From Bog-532 sp963830385 (GTDB lineage Bacteria > Actinomycetota > Actinomycetes > Streptosporangiales > Streptosporangiaceae), in assembly GCA_963830385.1 (NCBI GenBank), contig CAWHMD010000005.1, positions 1,364,001 to 1,428,000 of the forward strand: a DNA stretch of 64,000 bases. The letters run 5' to 3'. The notes below the pieces were generated by a model. That model was not told the DNA's origin. It made no database searches and saw nothing but the letters and a program-made list of their open reading frames with translations. Shown here in pieces: positions 8,157 to 15,636 of this stretch (within the stretch, counting starts at the first letter, position 1; every line of letters starts with the position of its first letter). The translations under genes were made by a program, and so were the position numbers.

Positions 8157-10352
8157 GTGGCTGCCGACCTGACCCCACGGACACCGATCACCCTGGCGAA
8201 CGACGAGCTTGAGCTGGTGGTCGAGGTGGACCGCGCCGGCATCCCGCGGATCACGCGGCTGGCCCCCGCCGGGCAGGGCAGCGACGGGGCGGGGCAGGGC
8301 GGCGACGGGGCGGGGCAGCCGCTGGCCGATGTGATCCTGGCCGGGGAAGGCCGGTCGTGGTCCAGCCGCCGGTACTGCGAATCGGCCATCGCTCCGGGGC
8401 TGCGCTACGCCGGGCACGAGCACCAGGCCGCCGGCGACGGCGCGCGGTCGTGGCGCCAGCTGCGGGTGGACCTGGCCGACGCGACGACCGGGCTGCGGGT
8501 GCAGGTGTTCTACCGGATGCTGGCCGGCGCGGGGGTGGTCCGGTCCTGGGTCGTGCTGGCCAATCACGGGCCGGCCCCGCTGACCGTGCAGTCGGTGACC
8601 TCGTTCCTGGCCGAGCTGCCAGGCGACGTGGACGGCCTCGACGGGCTGGCCGGCCGGGACGTGCTGTGGGCCGACAACCAGTGGCTGGCCGAGGGCTGCT
8701 GGCAGCGGCGCCCGCTCCGCGACCTGCTGCCCGACCTCAACCGGGCCGCGCACCGGGCCGACCCGCGCGGCACCTTCGGCCGGACCAGCGTGGGCACCTG
8801 GTCATCGGGCAGCTACCTGCCGATGGGGGCCGTGGTCAGCGACGCCGGCCGGTGCTGGCTCTGGCAGATCGAGCACAACGGGGCCTGGCACTGGCAGGTC
8901 GGTGAGCACGTCGTCCGGGCGGCCGCCGGGACCGGGCGGGGGGCCGGCGCCGACCCGCGGAGCACCGGCTACCTGGCGCTGCTCGGGCCGGCCGACGCCG
9001 AGCACCACTGGCACGTCAGCCTGGCGCCGGGCGAGACGTTCGGCACGGTACCGGCGGCGGTCGCGGTCAGCGACGACGGCTTCGACGGGGCGGTGGCCCG
9101 GCTGACCGCCTACCGGCGCGCGCTGCGCCGCCCGCACGAGGATCACCGCCGGCTGCCGGTCATCTTCAACGACTACATGAACACGGTGATGGGTGACCCC
9201 ACCACCGGCCGGCTGCTTCCGCTGATCGACAGTGCCGCGGCGGCCGGGGCGGAGTACTTCTGCATCGACGCGGGCTGGTACGCCGAGCTGGACGCGCCGT
9301 GGTGGGACACGGTCGGTGAGTGGAAGCCGGCCACGTCCCGGTTCCCGGGCGGGATCGCCGAGGTGCTGGACCGGATCCGCGGCCACGGCATGGTGCCCGG
9401 GCTCTGGCTGGAGCCCGAGGTCGTCGGGGTCGGCAGCCCGGTGGCGGGGCGGCTGCCCGACGAGGCTTTTTTCTGCCGGGACGGCCAGCGGGTGGTCGAG
9501 CACGGCCGCTACCACCTGGACCTGCGGCACCCGGCCGCGGTCAAGCACCTCGACGAGGTGATCGACGTCCTGGTCACCGAGCTGGGGGTCGGCTATTTCA
9601 AGCTGGACTACAACATCAACGGCGGTCCCGGCACCGACACCGGCGGGCTCAGCGCGGGCGCCGGCCTGCTCGGCCACAACCGGGCTCACCTGGACTGGCT
9701 CGACGCGGTCCTGGACCGCCACCCCGGCCTCGTCATCGAGAACTGCGCGTCCGGCGGCGGGCGGATGGACTACGCGATGCTCGCCCGGCTGCAGGTGCAG
9801 TCCACCAGCGACCAGCAGGACTTCCGGCGCTACGCGGCCATCGCGGCGGCCGCGCCCGCGGCGGTGGCGCCGGAACAGGGCGCCGTCTGGGCCTACCCGC
9901 AGCCGGACTTCACCGACGACGAGATCGCGTTCACGCTGTGCAGCGCGCTGCTGGGCCGGGTCCACCTGTCTGGTCACCTGGACCGGATGACCGACGAGCA
10001 GCGGGCCCTGGTCACCGCCGCCGTCGGCATCTACAAGCGCATCCGCCCCGAACTGGCCGAGGCCGTGCCGCTGTGGCCGCTCGGCCTGCCCCGGTGGACC
10101 GCGTCCTGGCTGGCCCTGGCCATGCGCGCCCCCTCGGCCACCTACGTGCTGGCCTGGCACCGGGACGGCCCGGAAGCGGACGAGCCCGAGGTGGTGCTGC
10201 CACTCCCCCACCTGACCGGTCAACCGGTCACCGCCCAGGTCATCTATCCGGGCAGCGGACCGGCCGACGTCAGCTGGGCCGCCGGACGGGGGGCGCTGAC
10301 CGTCAGCCTGCCGGCCCGCCCGGCCGCCTGCCTGATCCGGCTCGCGAACTGA
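8157..10352 (+). CDS. Alpha-galactosidase, glycoside hydrolase family 36
   Basis: Retaining GH36 alpha-galactosidase, 731 residues, without a signal peptide, so it acts in the cytoplasm on imported galactosides. The beta-supersandwich N-terminal domain (to about 320) precedes the TIM barrel. The nucleophile is Asp484 in YFKLDYN and the acid/base is Asp552 in QSTSDQQD; the ENCASGGGRMD strand is also typical. The GTG start at 8157 follows GGGAGGAGA. Residues 35-50 hold a short Gly/Asp repeat (QGSDGAGQGGDGAGQ), an odd insertion. Divergent from the repressor/transport operon. Confidence 0.95.
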   Translation: MAADLTPRTPITLANDELELVVEVDRAGIPRITRLAPAGQGSDGAGQGGDGAGQPLADVILAGEGRSWSSRRYCESAIAPGLRYAGHEHQAAGDGARSWRQLRVDLADATTGLRVQVFYRMLAGAGVVRSWVVLANHGPAPLTVQSVTSFLAELPGDVDGLDGLAGRDVLWADNQWLAEGCWQRRPLRDLLPDLNRAAHRADPRGTFGRTSVGTWSSGSYLPMGAVVSDAGRCWLWQIEHNGAWHWQVGEHVVRAAAGTGRGAGADPRSTGYLALLGPADAEHHWHVSLAPGETFGTVPAAVAVSDDGFDGAVARLTAYRRALRRPHEDHRRLPVIFNDYMNTVMGDPTTGRLLPLIDSAAAAGAEYFCIDAGWYAELDAPWWDTVGEWKPATSRFPGGIAEVLDRIRGHGMVPGLWLEPEVVGVGSPVAGRLPDEAFFCRDGQRVVEHGRYHLDLRHPAAVKHLDEVIDVLVTELGVGYFKLDYNINGGPGTDTGGLSAGAGLLGHNRAHLDWLDAVLDRHPGLVIENCASGGGRMDYAMLARLQVQSTSDQQDFRRYAAIAAAAPAAVAPEQGAVWAYPQPDFTDDEIAFTLCSALLGRVHLSGHLDRMTDEQRALVTAAVGIYKRIRPELAEAVPLWPLGLPRWTASWLALAMRAPSATYVLAWHRDGPEADEPEVVLPLPHLTGQPVTAQVIYPGSGPADVSWAAGRGALTVSLPARPAACLIRLAN

Positions 10353-10367
10353 CCGATCCCGGTCAGT
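10348..10367. terminator. Terminator hairpin at galactosidase 3' end
   Basis: Perfect 8-bp stem ACTGACCG / CGGTCAGT with a 4-nt loop, overlapping the stop codon; lies between convergent genes. Confidence 0.55.
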
Positions 10368-10392
10368 GGCAGCGCGGCGTACCGATCGCGGA

Positions 10393-10806
10393 TCAGGTGG
10401 CCGGCGGGTCGACCGGGCGGGGGAAGTCGCGGGTCTGGTTGGCGGGTGAGGCGTGGGTGAGCTGCGCGGCCTTGCCGTCGGCGACCAGGTGCTGCCAGCT
10501 GGTCTGCCAGTCGGGCAGGTCGCCGCTGGCCTGCTCCCAGTCGACGAACGTGGCCTCGTCGCAGTAGTGGTCCAGGCGGGTGCGGATGGTCAGGTGCGGT
10601 TCGCTGTCCACGTAGGCCTGCATCTGCTCGTGTTCGGACCAGGCGCTCACGCTCCACCAGGCGTTGCTGGCGTCGGCAAGCGCGTCGGCCCCGAGGTTGC
10701 CCGGCGACTTCTGCGCCTGCTCGATCGCGGCCACCGCGTCGGTGAAGAACTCGTCCAGCAACGCGGCGTCCTTCAGCCGCAGCCGGGTCACGACGATGAC
10801 GGGCAT
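10393..10806 (-). CDS. ABM-like dimeric alpha/beta-barrel protein
   Basis: Small 137-residue cytoplasmic protein. Residues 1-95 resemble the antibiotic biosynthesis monooxygenase/ferredoxin-like barrel family (MPVIVVTRLRLKD, FFTDAVAAIEQAQKSPGN, WWSVSAWSEHEQMQAYVDSEPH). The C-terminal 40 residues have no clear match. The start overlaps the stop of a short upstream open frame (TGATG). Function unknown; members act as monooxygenases, heme-degrading enzymes or have no assigned activity. Confidence 0.72.
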   Translation of the reverse strand: MPVIVVTRLRLKDAALLDEFFTDAVAAIEQAQKSPGNLGADALADASNAWWSVSAWSEHEQMQAYVDSEPHLTIRTRLDHYCDEATFVDWEQASGDLPDWQTSWQHLVADGKAAQLTHASPANQTRDFPRPVDPPAT

Positions 10807-10940
10807 CACTGGCTCCCAACCGGGTCGTCTTCGGGGAACTGACCGCTCCAGCCAGCCGGGCCGGCGCTGGCGCTGAGGCCAGTGTCCTCTTGCAGGCAGC
10901 GGAGCAACTCCCGCGGGGCCGGCCGCGTCTCCCGGGTCAT
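10806..10940 (-). CDS. Possible 44-residue coupled small protein
   Basis: Short frame MTRETRPAPRELLRCLQE... ending DDPVGSQ, whose stop codon overlaps the start of the ABM-like gene. The coupling is the main reason to list it; no family is recognised and no good ribosome site is seen. It may simply be leader sequence. Confidence 0.28.
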   Translation of the reverse strand: MTRETRPAPRELLRCLQEDTGLSASAGPAGWSGQFPEDDPVGSQ

Positions 10941-11120
10941 GATCCATTGCTCGGTTGCGTTGTCAGTGAATAGCGCCGTCAACGTAACCGAGCGATTGAT
11001 CTTGAAACTCGTGTGACTGGAGAGCTGAGGGTGGCTCGTCACGTGCACACCCCTGGCCGGCCTGGCCTCCATCCCGTCGCCGTCGTCCCGCCAGCCGGAA
11101 AGCGGGCCGGACGGGACGGG

Positions 11121-11147
11121 TCAAGCCGCCCGGGTTTGGCGGCTTGA
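11121..11147. repeat. 10-bp stem hairpin
   Basis: Perfect inverted repeat TCAAGCCGCC / GGCGGCTTGA with a 7-nt loop. It lies upstream of both flanking genes, so it is not an obvious terminator; it may end a leader or mark a regulator site. Confidence 0.5.
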
Positions 11148-11250
11148 GGCGGCACGGCCGGTCTGCTCGGCTGAGCGGCAGGCGACGGCGACCGGGCGGG
11201 GCCAGGCCAAAGAGGTCTTCCCTCCATCCCGGAGCCCGAAGTACCCCCGC

Positions 11251-11269
11251 CGTCAACTACAGGTTGACG
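11251..11269. promoter_or_regulatory. 19-bp palindromic operator 1 upstream of the Clp_N gene
   Basis: CGTCAAC-5 nt-GTTGACG, perfect 7-bp arms. Same sequence class and spacing as the copy 29 bp downstream. Confidence 0.75.
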
Positions 11270-11279
11270 GCGAGCAGAT

Positions 11280-11298
11280 CGTCAACTTAAGGTTGACG
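11280..11298. promoter_or_regulatory. 19-bp palindromic operator 2, covering the ribosome site
   Basis: CGTCAAC-TTAAG-GTTGACG. It ends one base before the ATG at 11300, and the only Shine-Dalgarno-like stretch (AAGG) lies inside it, so binding would block initiation. Probable autoregulatory site for the gene it precedes. Confidence 0.75.
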
Positions 11299-11299
11299 C

Positions 11300-12001
11300 A
11301 TGAGCCCACTCAACATCAGCCTCAGTGACCTGATCGCCCGTCTCGATGAGGAATTCGCCGACGCCGACGATCTGGCTCGGATCAGCGAGGCGCAAATTCG
11401 TTCCCAGACCCTGTCCGACCTCGGTGACCAGCTCGTGGGCCACTACGTCGGCAAGGCCAGGCAGGCCGGCGCGTCGTGGAGCGAGATCGGCGACGCCATC
11501 GGGGTGTCCAAGCAGGCCGCCCAGCAACGTCACTCGCCCGCCCCGTTCGAGCGGTACACCGACCTGAACCGGCACAGCATCGTGCTGGCGCAGGAGGCCG
11601 CCCGCACGCACAAGCACGACTCCATCGGCACCGAGCACATGCTGCTCGGCCTGCTCGGCGAACCGCGGGGCCTGGCGTACGAGCTACTGGTGGCGAGCGC
11701 CGGGCCGGAGCAGCGCATCCACGACGCGGTCGAGGAAGCGATGCCGCCGGCCGGGAAGAAGGCGCCGCGGGGTCACATCGCGTTCCGGCCGGAGAGCAAG
11801 GAGGCCATCGAGCAGGCCATCCGCGCGGCGGCCGACCTCGGCCACGACTGGGTCGGCACCGAACACACGCTGCTAGGGCTGATCCGCGCCAAGGAGAGCC
11901 AGGCCGCGCAGATCCTGCGCAGCCTCGGATTCACCGCCGAGGATCTGCACGAGACGGTCAAGACCGAGGTCGCCAACCGGATCTCCGCCCGCGGCAATTA
12001 A
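11300..12001 (+). CDS. HTH plus Clp_N (ClpA/ClpC N-terminal) repeat protein
   Basis: A 233-residue protein. The N-terminal 85 residues contain a helix-turn-helix-like stretch, WSEIGDAIGVSKQAAQQRH. Residues 95-228 contain the two-repeat Clp N-terminal fold (HDSIGTEHMLLGLLGE and HDWVGTEHTLLGLIRAKES). No AAA module is present, so it is not a Clp ATPase. I infer a DNA-binding regulator whose Clp_N part binds a protein or peptide, probably acting on the two palindromes directly upstream. The last 129 bp overlap the convergent exporter gene on the other strand. Confidence 0.85.
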   Translation: MSPLNISLSDLIARLDEEFADADDLARISEAQIRSQTLSDLGDQLVGHYVGKARQAGASWSEIGDAIGVSKQAAQQRHSPAPFERYTDLNRHSIVLAQEAARTHKHDSIGTEHMLLGLLGEPRGLAYELLVASAGPEQRIHDAVEEAMPPAGKKAPRGHIAFRPESKEAIEQAIRAAADLGHDWVGTEHTLLGLIRAKESQAAQILRSLGFTAEDLHETVKTEVANRISARGN

Positions 12002-13834
12002 GACCGGCGCCCCGGTGGCCCTGGCACTCGGACGGCCACGGGGGCCCGATGCCGGGCGGGCGGCCGGGTGCGCGGCCGGGTGGGCCGCCGGGTGGCCCGG
12101 AGTTAAGCGGCGGCCCGGGTAGTCGTGGTGGTCCCGGCGGGCGGCGAGGGCGCTGGGGGTCCGCGTGTGGGGGTGGGGGGCCGGGAGCTGGCGCGGGTGC
12201 GGCGGCCGGTAGCTGGGCTGCGGGCGGCAGCGGCTGGTGGGGACCTGATGGGCCGCGGCGGCGGGGACCTGATGCGCCGCGGCGGCGGAAGGCTGATGGG
12301 CTGCGGCGGCGGGAAGCTGGTGGGCCGAGGCCCCAGCGGCCTGGCGGGCCGCCGCCCCAGCGGCCTGGTGGGCCGCGGTCACCGGGATGTGGTGCGCCGC
12401 GGTGACGAGAGCCTGGTGCGCCGAGGCGGCCGAGGTCTGTCGCACCAGGGCCCAGCTGGCCGGTATCTGGTGGGCGGCCGTGACCACGATCTGGCGGACG
12501 GGTTGAACGGCCGGGCGGCCGAGGCCGGGCACCAGGCGGCCAGGGCCGGGCACCAGGCGGCCGAGGCGGGGCGCCGGGACGGTGGCGGGGCGGGGCCTGG
12601 GGTGGCCGAGGGCAGGCGACAGGTGCCGCCAGCGCAGCGTCAGCAGGACCGCCGCCAGGGCGCCGACGCCGCCGCTGATGGCGATCACGGTGGCGGGCGA
12701 GAGGATCTCGGCGGCGGCGCCCGCGATCAGCAGGGCCCCGCCCTGGGCGGCGACCGTGCCCATGCTGGCCAGGCCGAACGCTTGCGACCGGCGGTCGGAG
12801 GGTACGCACTCGACGAACGCGGTGTTGGCGGCGATCTGGTAGATCGCGAACGTGCCGGAGAGCGCGAAGATCACCATCGAGACGGCCAGTCCCGGCCGGA
12901 ACGCGGTCAGCAGCAGCACCGCGCAGGTGCAGGCGGCCATCGGGCCCATCCAGCGGAGCCGGGCGCGCGAGCCGACCTTGCGGGCGAAGACCGGCGCGAC
13001 CAGCACCGCACCCGCCTGGCCGGAGGCGACGACCAGCCCGGCCGCCAGCGGTCCGCCGCTCAGCCGGGCGACGTAGGGCGCGGCGATGCCTTCGGGGACC
13101 GAGTAGAGCGCGATCAGCCAGCCCAGCATCATCACCGTGCGGATCGTCTTGTCCCCCAGCAGCAGGCGGAACCCGTCGCTCAGCTGGCGGACCGCGCGCA
13201 GACCGGTGGCGGCGCTGGGAGCGGGCCGGGCCCGCGTCCCCCAGCGGATCAGCAACGCCGAGGCCGCGAACGTGGCGGCGTCCAGGGCCAGCGCGGGCCG
13301 GGCCCCGAGGAAGGCGATGGCGGCGCCGCCGACCGCCGCCCCGGCCACCATCGCCACCCGGAACGTGGTCTGCATGACGGTGGCGGCCAGCGCGTAGTGC
13401 TCCTCGCCGAGCACGTCGGGCAGCACCGCCGACCGGGCCGCCTCGAACGGCGACTGCGCCATCGTGGTCAGGTACAGCAGGCCGACCAGCGCGGCCACCG
13501 GGATCCCGGGCACCAGCATGACCGCGACCATCAGCGCCCGGATCAGGTCGCAGGCGACCATGACCTGGCGGCGCGGCAGCCGGTCCCCGAGCCCGGAAAA
13601 GGCCAGGCTGCCCATGACCCAGGGCAGCGAACCGGCCGCGTAGGTCAGCGCCGACAGTAACGGCGAACCGGTCTTGGCGTAGATCAGCAGGGTCAGCGCG
13701 ACCAGCGTAAGCCGGTCTCCCAGCTCCGACAGGATCTGGGAGGCCCACAAGGCCCGAAACTCGCGGACGGAGAACACATCACGGAAGGTGGGCTGGGCAG
13801 CAGCGGTCCTGCTCACGGCGACGGTACTGGTCAC
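11873..13834 (-). CDS. MFS transporter with long repetitive C-terminal tail
   Basis: Major facilitator with about 12 membrane segments in residues 20-405 (FREFRALWASQ-type N-terminus, SELGDRLTLVALTLLIY, GLGDRLPRRQVM), similar to the enterobactin/macrolide exporter-like MFS_3 group. The substrate is unknown. The fold ends near residue 410 (LRWRHLSPALG), but the frame stays open for 240 more residues of low-complexity sequence with AAHQ(V/I/L)P repeats, and its end runs antisense to the Clp_N gene. The tail may be real or a consequence of a lost stop in high-GC DNA. A GTG start at 13834 follows GAAAGGG. Confidence 0.82.
   Translation of the reverse strand: MTSTVAVSRTAAAQPTFRDVFSVREFRALWASQILSELGDRLTLVALTLLIYAKTGSPLLSALTYAAGSLPWVMGSLAFSGLGDRLPRRQVMVACDLIRALMVAVMLVPGIPVAALVGLLYLTTMAQSPFEAARSAVLPDVLGEEHYALAATVMQTTFRVAMVAGAAVGGAAIAFLGARPALALDAATFAASALLIRWGTRARPAPSAATGLRAVRQLSDGFRLLLGDKTIRTVMMLGWLIALYSVPEGIAAPYVARLSGGPLAAGLVVASGQAGAVLVAPVFARKVGSRARLRWMGPMAACTCAVLLLTAFRPGLAVSMVIFALSGTFAIYQIAANTAFVECVPSDRRSQAFGLASMGTVAAQGGALLIAGAAAEILSPATVIAISGGVGALAAVLLTLRWRHLSPALGHPRPRPATVPAPRLGRLVPGPGRLVPGLGRPAVQPVRQIVVTAAHQIPASWALVRQTSAASAHQALVTAAHHIPVTAAHQAAGAAARQAAGASAHQLPAAAAHQPSAAAAHQVPAAAAHQVPTSRCRPQPSYRPPHPRQLPAPHPHTRTPSALAARRDHHDYPGRRLTPGHPAAHPAAHPAARPASGPRGRPSARATGAPVLIAAGGDPVGDLGLDRLVQILGGESEAAQDLRGLALLGADQP
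12228..12430. repeat. Degenerate tandem repeats inside the MFS tail
   Basis: Imperfect repeats of about 27-30 bp with the unit core GGACCTGATGGGCCGCGGCGG on the + strand (AAHQ-rich on the - strand), at least six decaying copies. Confidence 0.65.
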
Positions 13835-13942
13835 GGCGACCCTTTCGTTCCGGCACCGCGCGAGGAGTCACGCAAACGGTCTAACCGGTTACCGGTCGCC
13901 ATAGTGACAGAAATAGCAGGGTCGCTTTGCGGCCTTGGACCG

Positions 13943-13964
13943 ATATACGTCAACTGACGGATAT
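13943..13964. promoter_or_regulatory. 22-bp palindrome, copy A (MFS promoter side)
   Basis: Arms ATATACGTCA and TGACGGATAT around a central AC; one mismatch between arms. Located about 110 bp upstream of the MFS start. Same family as copies at 14055, 21568 and 27976. Confidence 0.7.
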
Positions 13965-14054
13965 TTCCGCCGACACCCCACCGCTGCAACCTGGTACTCG
14001 CCGTATGACCGCTACCAGGAGGTGTGGAGATAGGGCCAGCCCCCGCCGCTTCCG

Positions 14055-14076
14055 ACATCCGTCAACTGACGGATGT
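14055..14076. promoter_or_regulatory. 22-bp palindrome, copy B (globin-remnant side)
   Basis: Arms ACATCCGTCA and TGACGGATGT around AC; arms are perfectly complementary. Followed after 13 nt by the TTGCATGAGACTTGC element, the same arrangement and spacing as upstream of the flavohemoglobin gene. Confidence 0.78.
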
Positions 14077-14086
14077 TTCAATGTGA

Positions 14087-14114
14087 AAGTTGCATGAGAC
14101 TTGCACAGCAACTC
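14087..14114 (+). promoter_or_regulatory. TGCATGARACTTGCA element, copy 1
   Basis: Contains AAGTTGCATGAGACTTGCA followed by CAGCAAC. The 15-nt stretch TTGCATGAGACTTGC is identical to the one upstream of the flavohemoglobin gene. Confidence 0.7.
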
Positions 14115-15465
14115 ACGATTCAAGTTGTGAAAGCTGTCTTTCGACGCCGCCCTGTTCCTCGATCATCCGGAGGTGCGGCACATGTTCCCCGGCCTGATGG
14201 GGACACACCGCCGCCAGCTCGTTCGCGGGCTGCGGAAGCTCGCGGAGACTGGGCTCGGCCGGTGCCAGCGAGGTCTGCGCCAGCGAGGCCTGTGGGAGCG
14301 CAGCAGGCGTGAGCGCGGACGTGCCGGGAGCCGGATGCCGGTAGAAGTTCGGCGTCTGGTCGAAGTCGGTGTACGTGCGGTGGAAGACCGGCGTGGCCGA
14401 GGACGCGGCCGGCGGCACGATCCAGGACCAGTCAACCGGGCAGGCCCGGCCGTGCCGCTCCTCGCGCTGAATGTGCTGGAGGAAGCGGACCGACTCGGTG
14501 TGGTGATCGGTGATGGCCACGCCGGCCGCGTCGAACGAATGCAGGACGGCCAGGTTGAGCTCGGTCAGCGCCTTGTCCTTCCACAGGTTCCGGTCGGTGG
14601 CGGTGGACAGGCCCATGCGGCTGGCGATCTCCCGGAGCTCGTCGTAGCGGCCGGCGTCGCCGAAGTCGCGGGAGCCGATCTCGGTGCCCATGTACCAGCC
14701 GTTGAAGGGCGCGGCCGGGTAGCGGACGCCGCCCACGTCCAGGTACATGTCGCTGATGACCGGGACCGCGTACCAGCGCAGCCCGAGGTTGGCGAACCAG
14801 CGGTAGTCCGGGTGCTCGAGGCCGACCTCGAGGATGGCGTCGGACGGTATCTCGTGCAGGGTGACCGGCGCCCCGGCCTCCTGCACGAGCAGGGGCAGGA
14901 TGTCGAACCGGCCGGGTGGCTGGCCGCCGGGCCAGCCGAGCTCGCGGGCCAGCCGGGTGAGGCCGACGTTGGACGGGTCGCCGACGACGCCCCCGCCGAC
15001 CAGCTCGTAGCCCGCGTAGCGAATCAGCTGGGAGCTGATGATCCGCGGCCCGGGCCGGTCCGGCGCGTCCGGCGCGAACACCGTGATCTGGGGGCGGATC
15101 CGGCCGCCGTTGGTCGCGCTCCGCAGGTGCGCCACCGCTTCGGTGACGACGTCGGCGGCGGTGCTGACCTCACGGCGGTCCCGCACCCGGAGACTGTGCC
15201 AGTACAGCCGCCCGATGCAGCGCGAGTTGTTGCGCCAGGCCACCCGGGCGCCGAACGACAGCTCGGCCGGGGTGTGCCAGTAACTGCCGGAGAACTCGAT
15301 CTCGCGGCGCACCTGGCGGATCCGGTGCTCGGGCGAACCCAGGTCGTTTTCCTCGTGGAACAGCGTGATGAATTGCTCGGCGCTTTCCATCACCCGGTCA
15401 GCGGCGGGCGATTGATAGCCCGCGGGAGCGGATGGGCTGTAGTCCGGCAGGGTCGACCCAGCCAT
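14113..15465 (-). CDS. nos: Bacterial nitric oxide synthase oxygenase
   Basis: Heme-thiolate enzyme that oxidises L-arginine to citrulline and NO, drawing electrons from a separate reductase, since no flavin domain is present. Landmarks: proximal heme ligand Cys83 in WRNNSRCIGRLYW; the substrate-binding Glu262 in PFNGWYMGTEIGSRDF; and DHHTES, REERHGR, DWSWIVPP and TPVFHRTY toward the C-terminus. The catalytic fold should end near residue 380 (TPNFYRHPAP), as in other bacterial enzymes. Some 70 extra residues of Pro/Ala-rich sequence follow, coded opposite a broken globin copy. The ATG at 15465 follows GGAGG. Three heptamer repeats upstream suggest control by the adjacent SARP regulator. Confidence 0.95.
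   Translation of the reverse strand: MAGSTLPDYSPSAPAGYQSPAADRVMESAEQFITLFHEENDLGSPEHRIRQVRREIEFSGSYWHTPAELSFGARVAWRNNSRCIGRLYWHSLRVRDRREVSTAADVVTEAVAHLRSATNGGRIRPQITVFAPDAPDRPGPRIISSQLIRYAGYELVGGGVVGDPSNVGLTRLARELGWPGGQPPGRFDILPLLVQEAGAPVTLHEIPSDAILEVGLEHPDYRWFANLGLRWYAVPVISDMYLDVGGVRYPAAPFNGWYMGTEIGSRDFGDAGRYDELREIASRMGLSTATDRNLWKDKALTELNLAVLHSFDAAGVAITDHHTESVRFLQHIQREERHGRACPVDWSWIVPPAASSATPVFHRTYTDFDQTPNFYRHPAPGTSALTPAALPQASLAQTSLAPAEPSLRELPQPANELAAVCPHQAGEHVPHLRMIEEQGGVERQLSQLES
14131..14265 (+). pseudogene. Flavohemoglobin globin-domain remnant
   Basis: The + strand encodes KLSFDAALFLDHPEVRHMFP and then GLMGTHRRQLVRGLRKLAE, clearly related to residues 20-60 of the flavohemoglobin at 20368-21486 (FFYADLFLKRPEVRDMFP, SMAAQRDHFVKALVQ). 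An in-frame TGA at 14128 precedes it and the frame loses similarity after about 40 codons. It sits directly behind the same two promoter elements as the intact gene. I call it a decayed partial copy; it overlaps the nos tail on the opposite strand. Confidence 0.78.
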
Positions 15466-15511
15466 GAAGGCCTCCGGGGTAGCGGCTTCTGGTCCTACCA
15501 GCGTGAACGGC

Positions 15512-15541
15512 TACCTTGCCCGCACCTTGACGCTTACCTTG
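15512..15541 (-). promoter_or_regulatory. Three direct heptamers, candidate SARP binding site for nos
   Basis: On the - strand CAAGGTA, CAAGGTG and CAAGGTA begin 12 and 11 bp apart, 47-76 bp upstream of the nos start. SARP regulators typically bind heptameric direct repeats with about 11-bp periodicity near the -35 region. Confidence 0.68.
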
Positions 15542-15598
15542 CCGAATTGAATGCCGAGATTAATGCCAACCCGAAAAAGGCCGCAGCGCAATTTTCAA

Positions 15599-15634
15599 CG
15601 GTAATTGCCGGGGTAGCTGGCGGGGGAATTACCG
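15599..15634. terminator. Hairpin after the SARP gene
   Basis: Inverted repeat CGGTAATT / AATTACCG around a GC-rich loop, 3 bp beyond the SARP stop on the - strand. Weak U-tract; could end SARP transcription before the nos promoter. Confidence 0.45.
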
Positions 15635-15636
15635 GG

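Larger units (their letters stand above)
10941..11299. other. Divergent intergenic region upstream of the Clp_N gene
   Basis: About 360 bp without a supported gene. It holds a hairpin at 11121-11147 and two 19-bp palindromes at its right end, listed separately. Confidence 0.6.

Noticed and set aside
12125..13660. Long + strand frame opposite the MFS gene
   Set aside because: Shadow of the MFS gene, including its repeats.
13831..14058. 75-codon frame upstream of the MFS gene
   Set aside because: Spans an operator palindrome, no homology, overlaps the MFS start.
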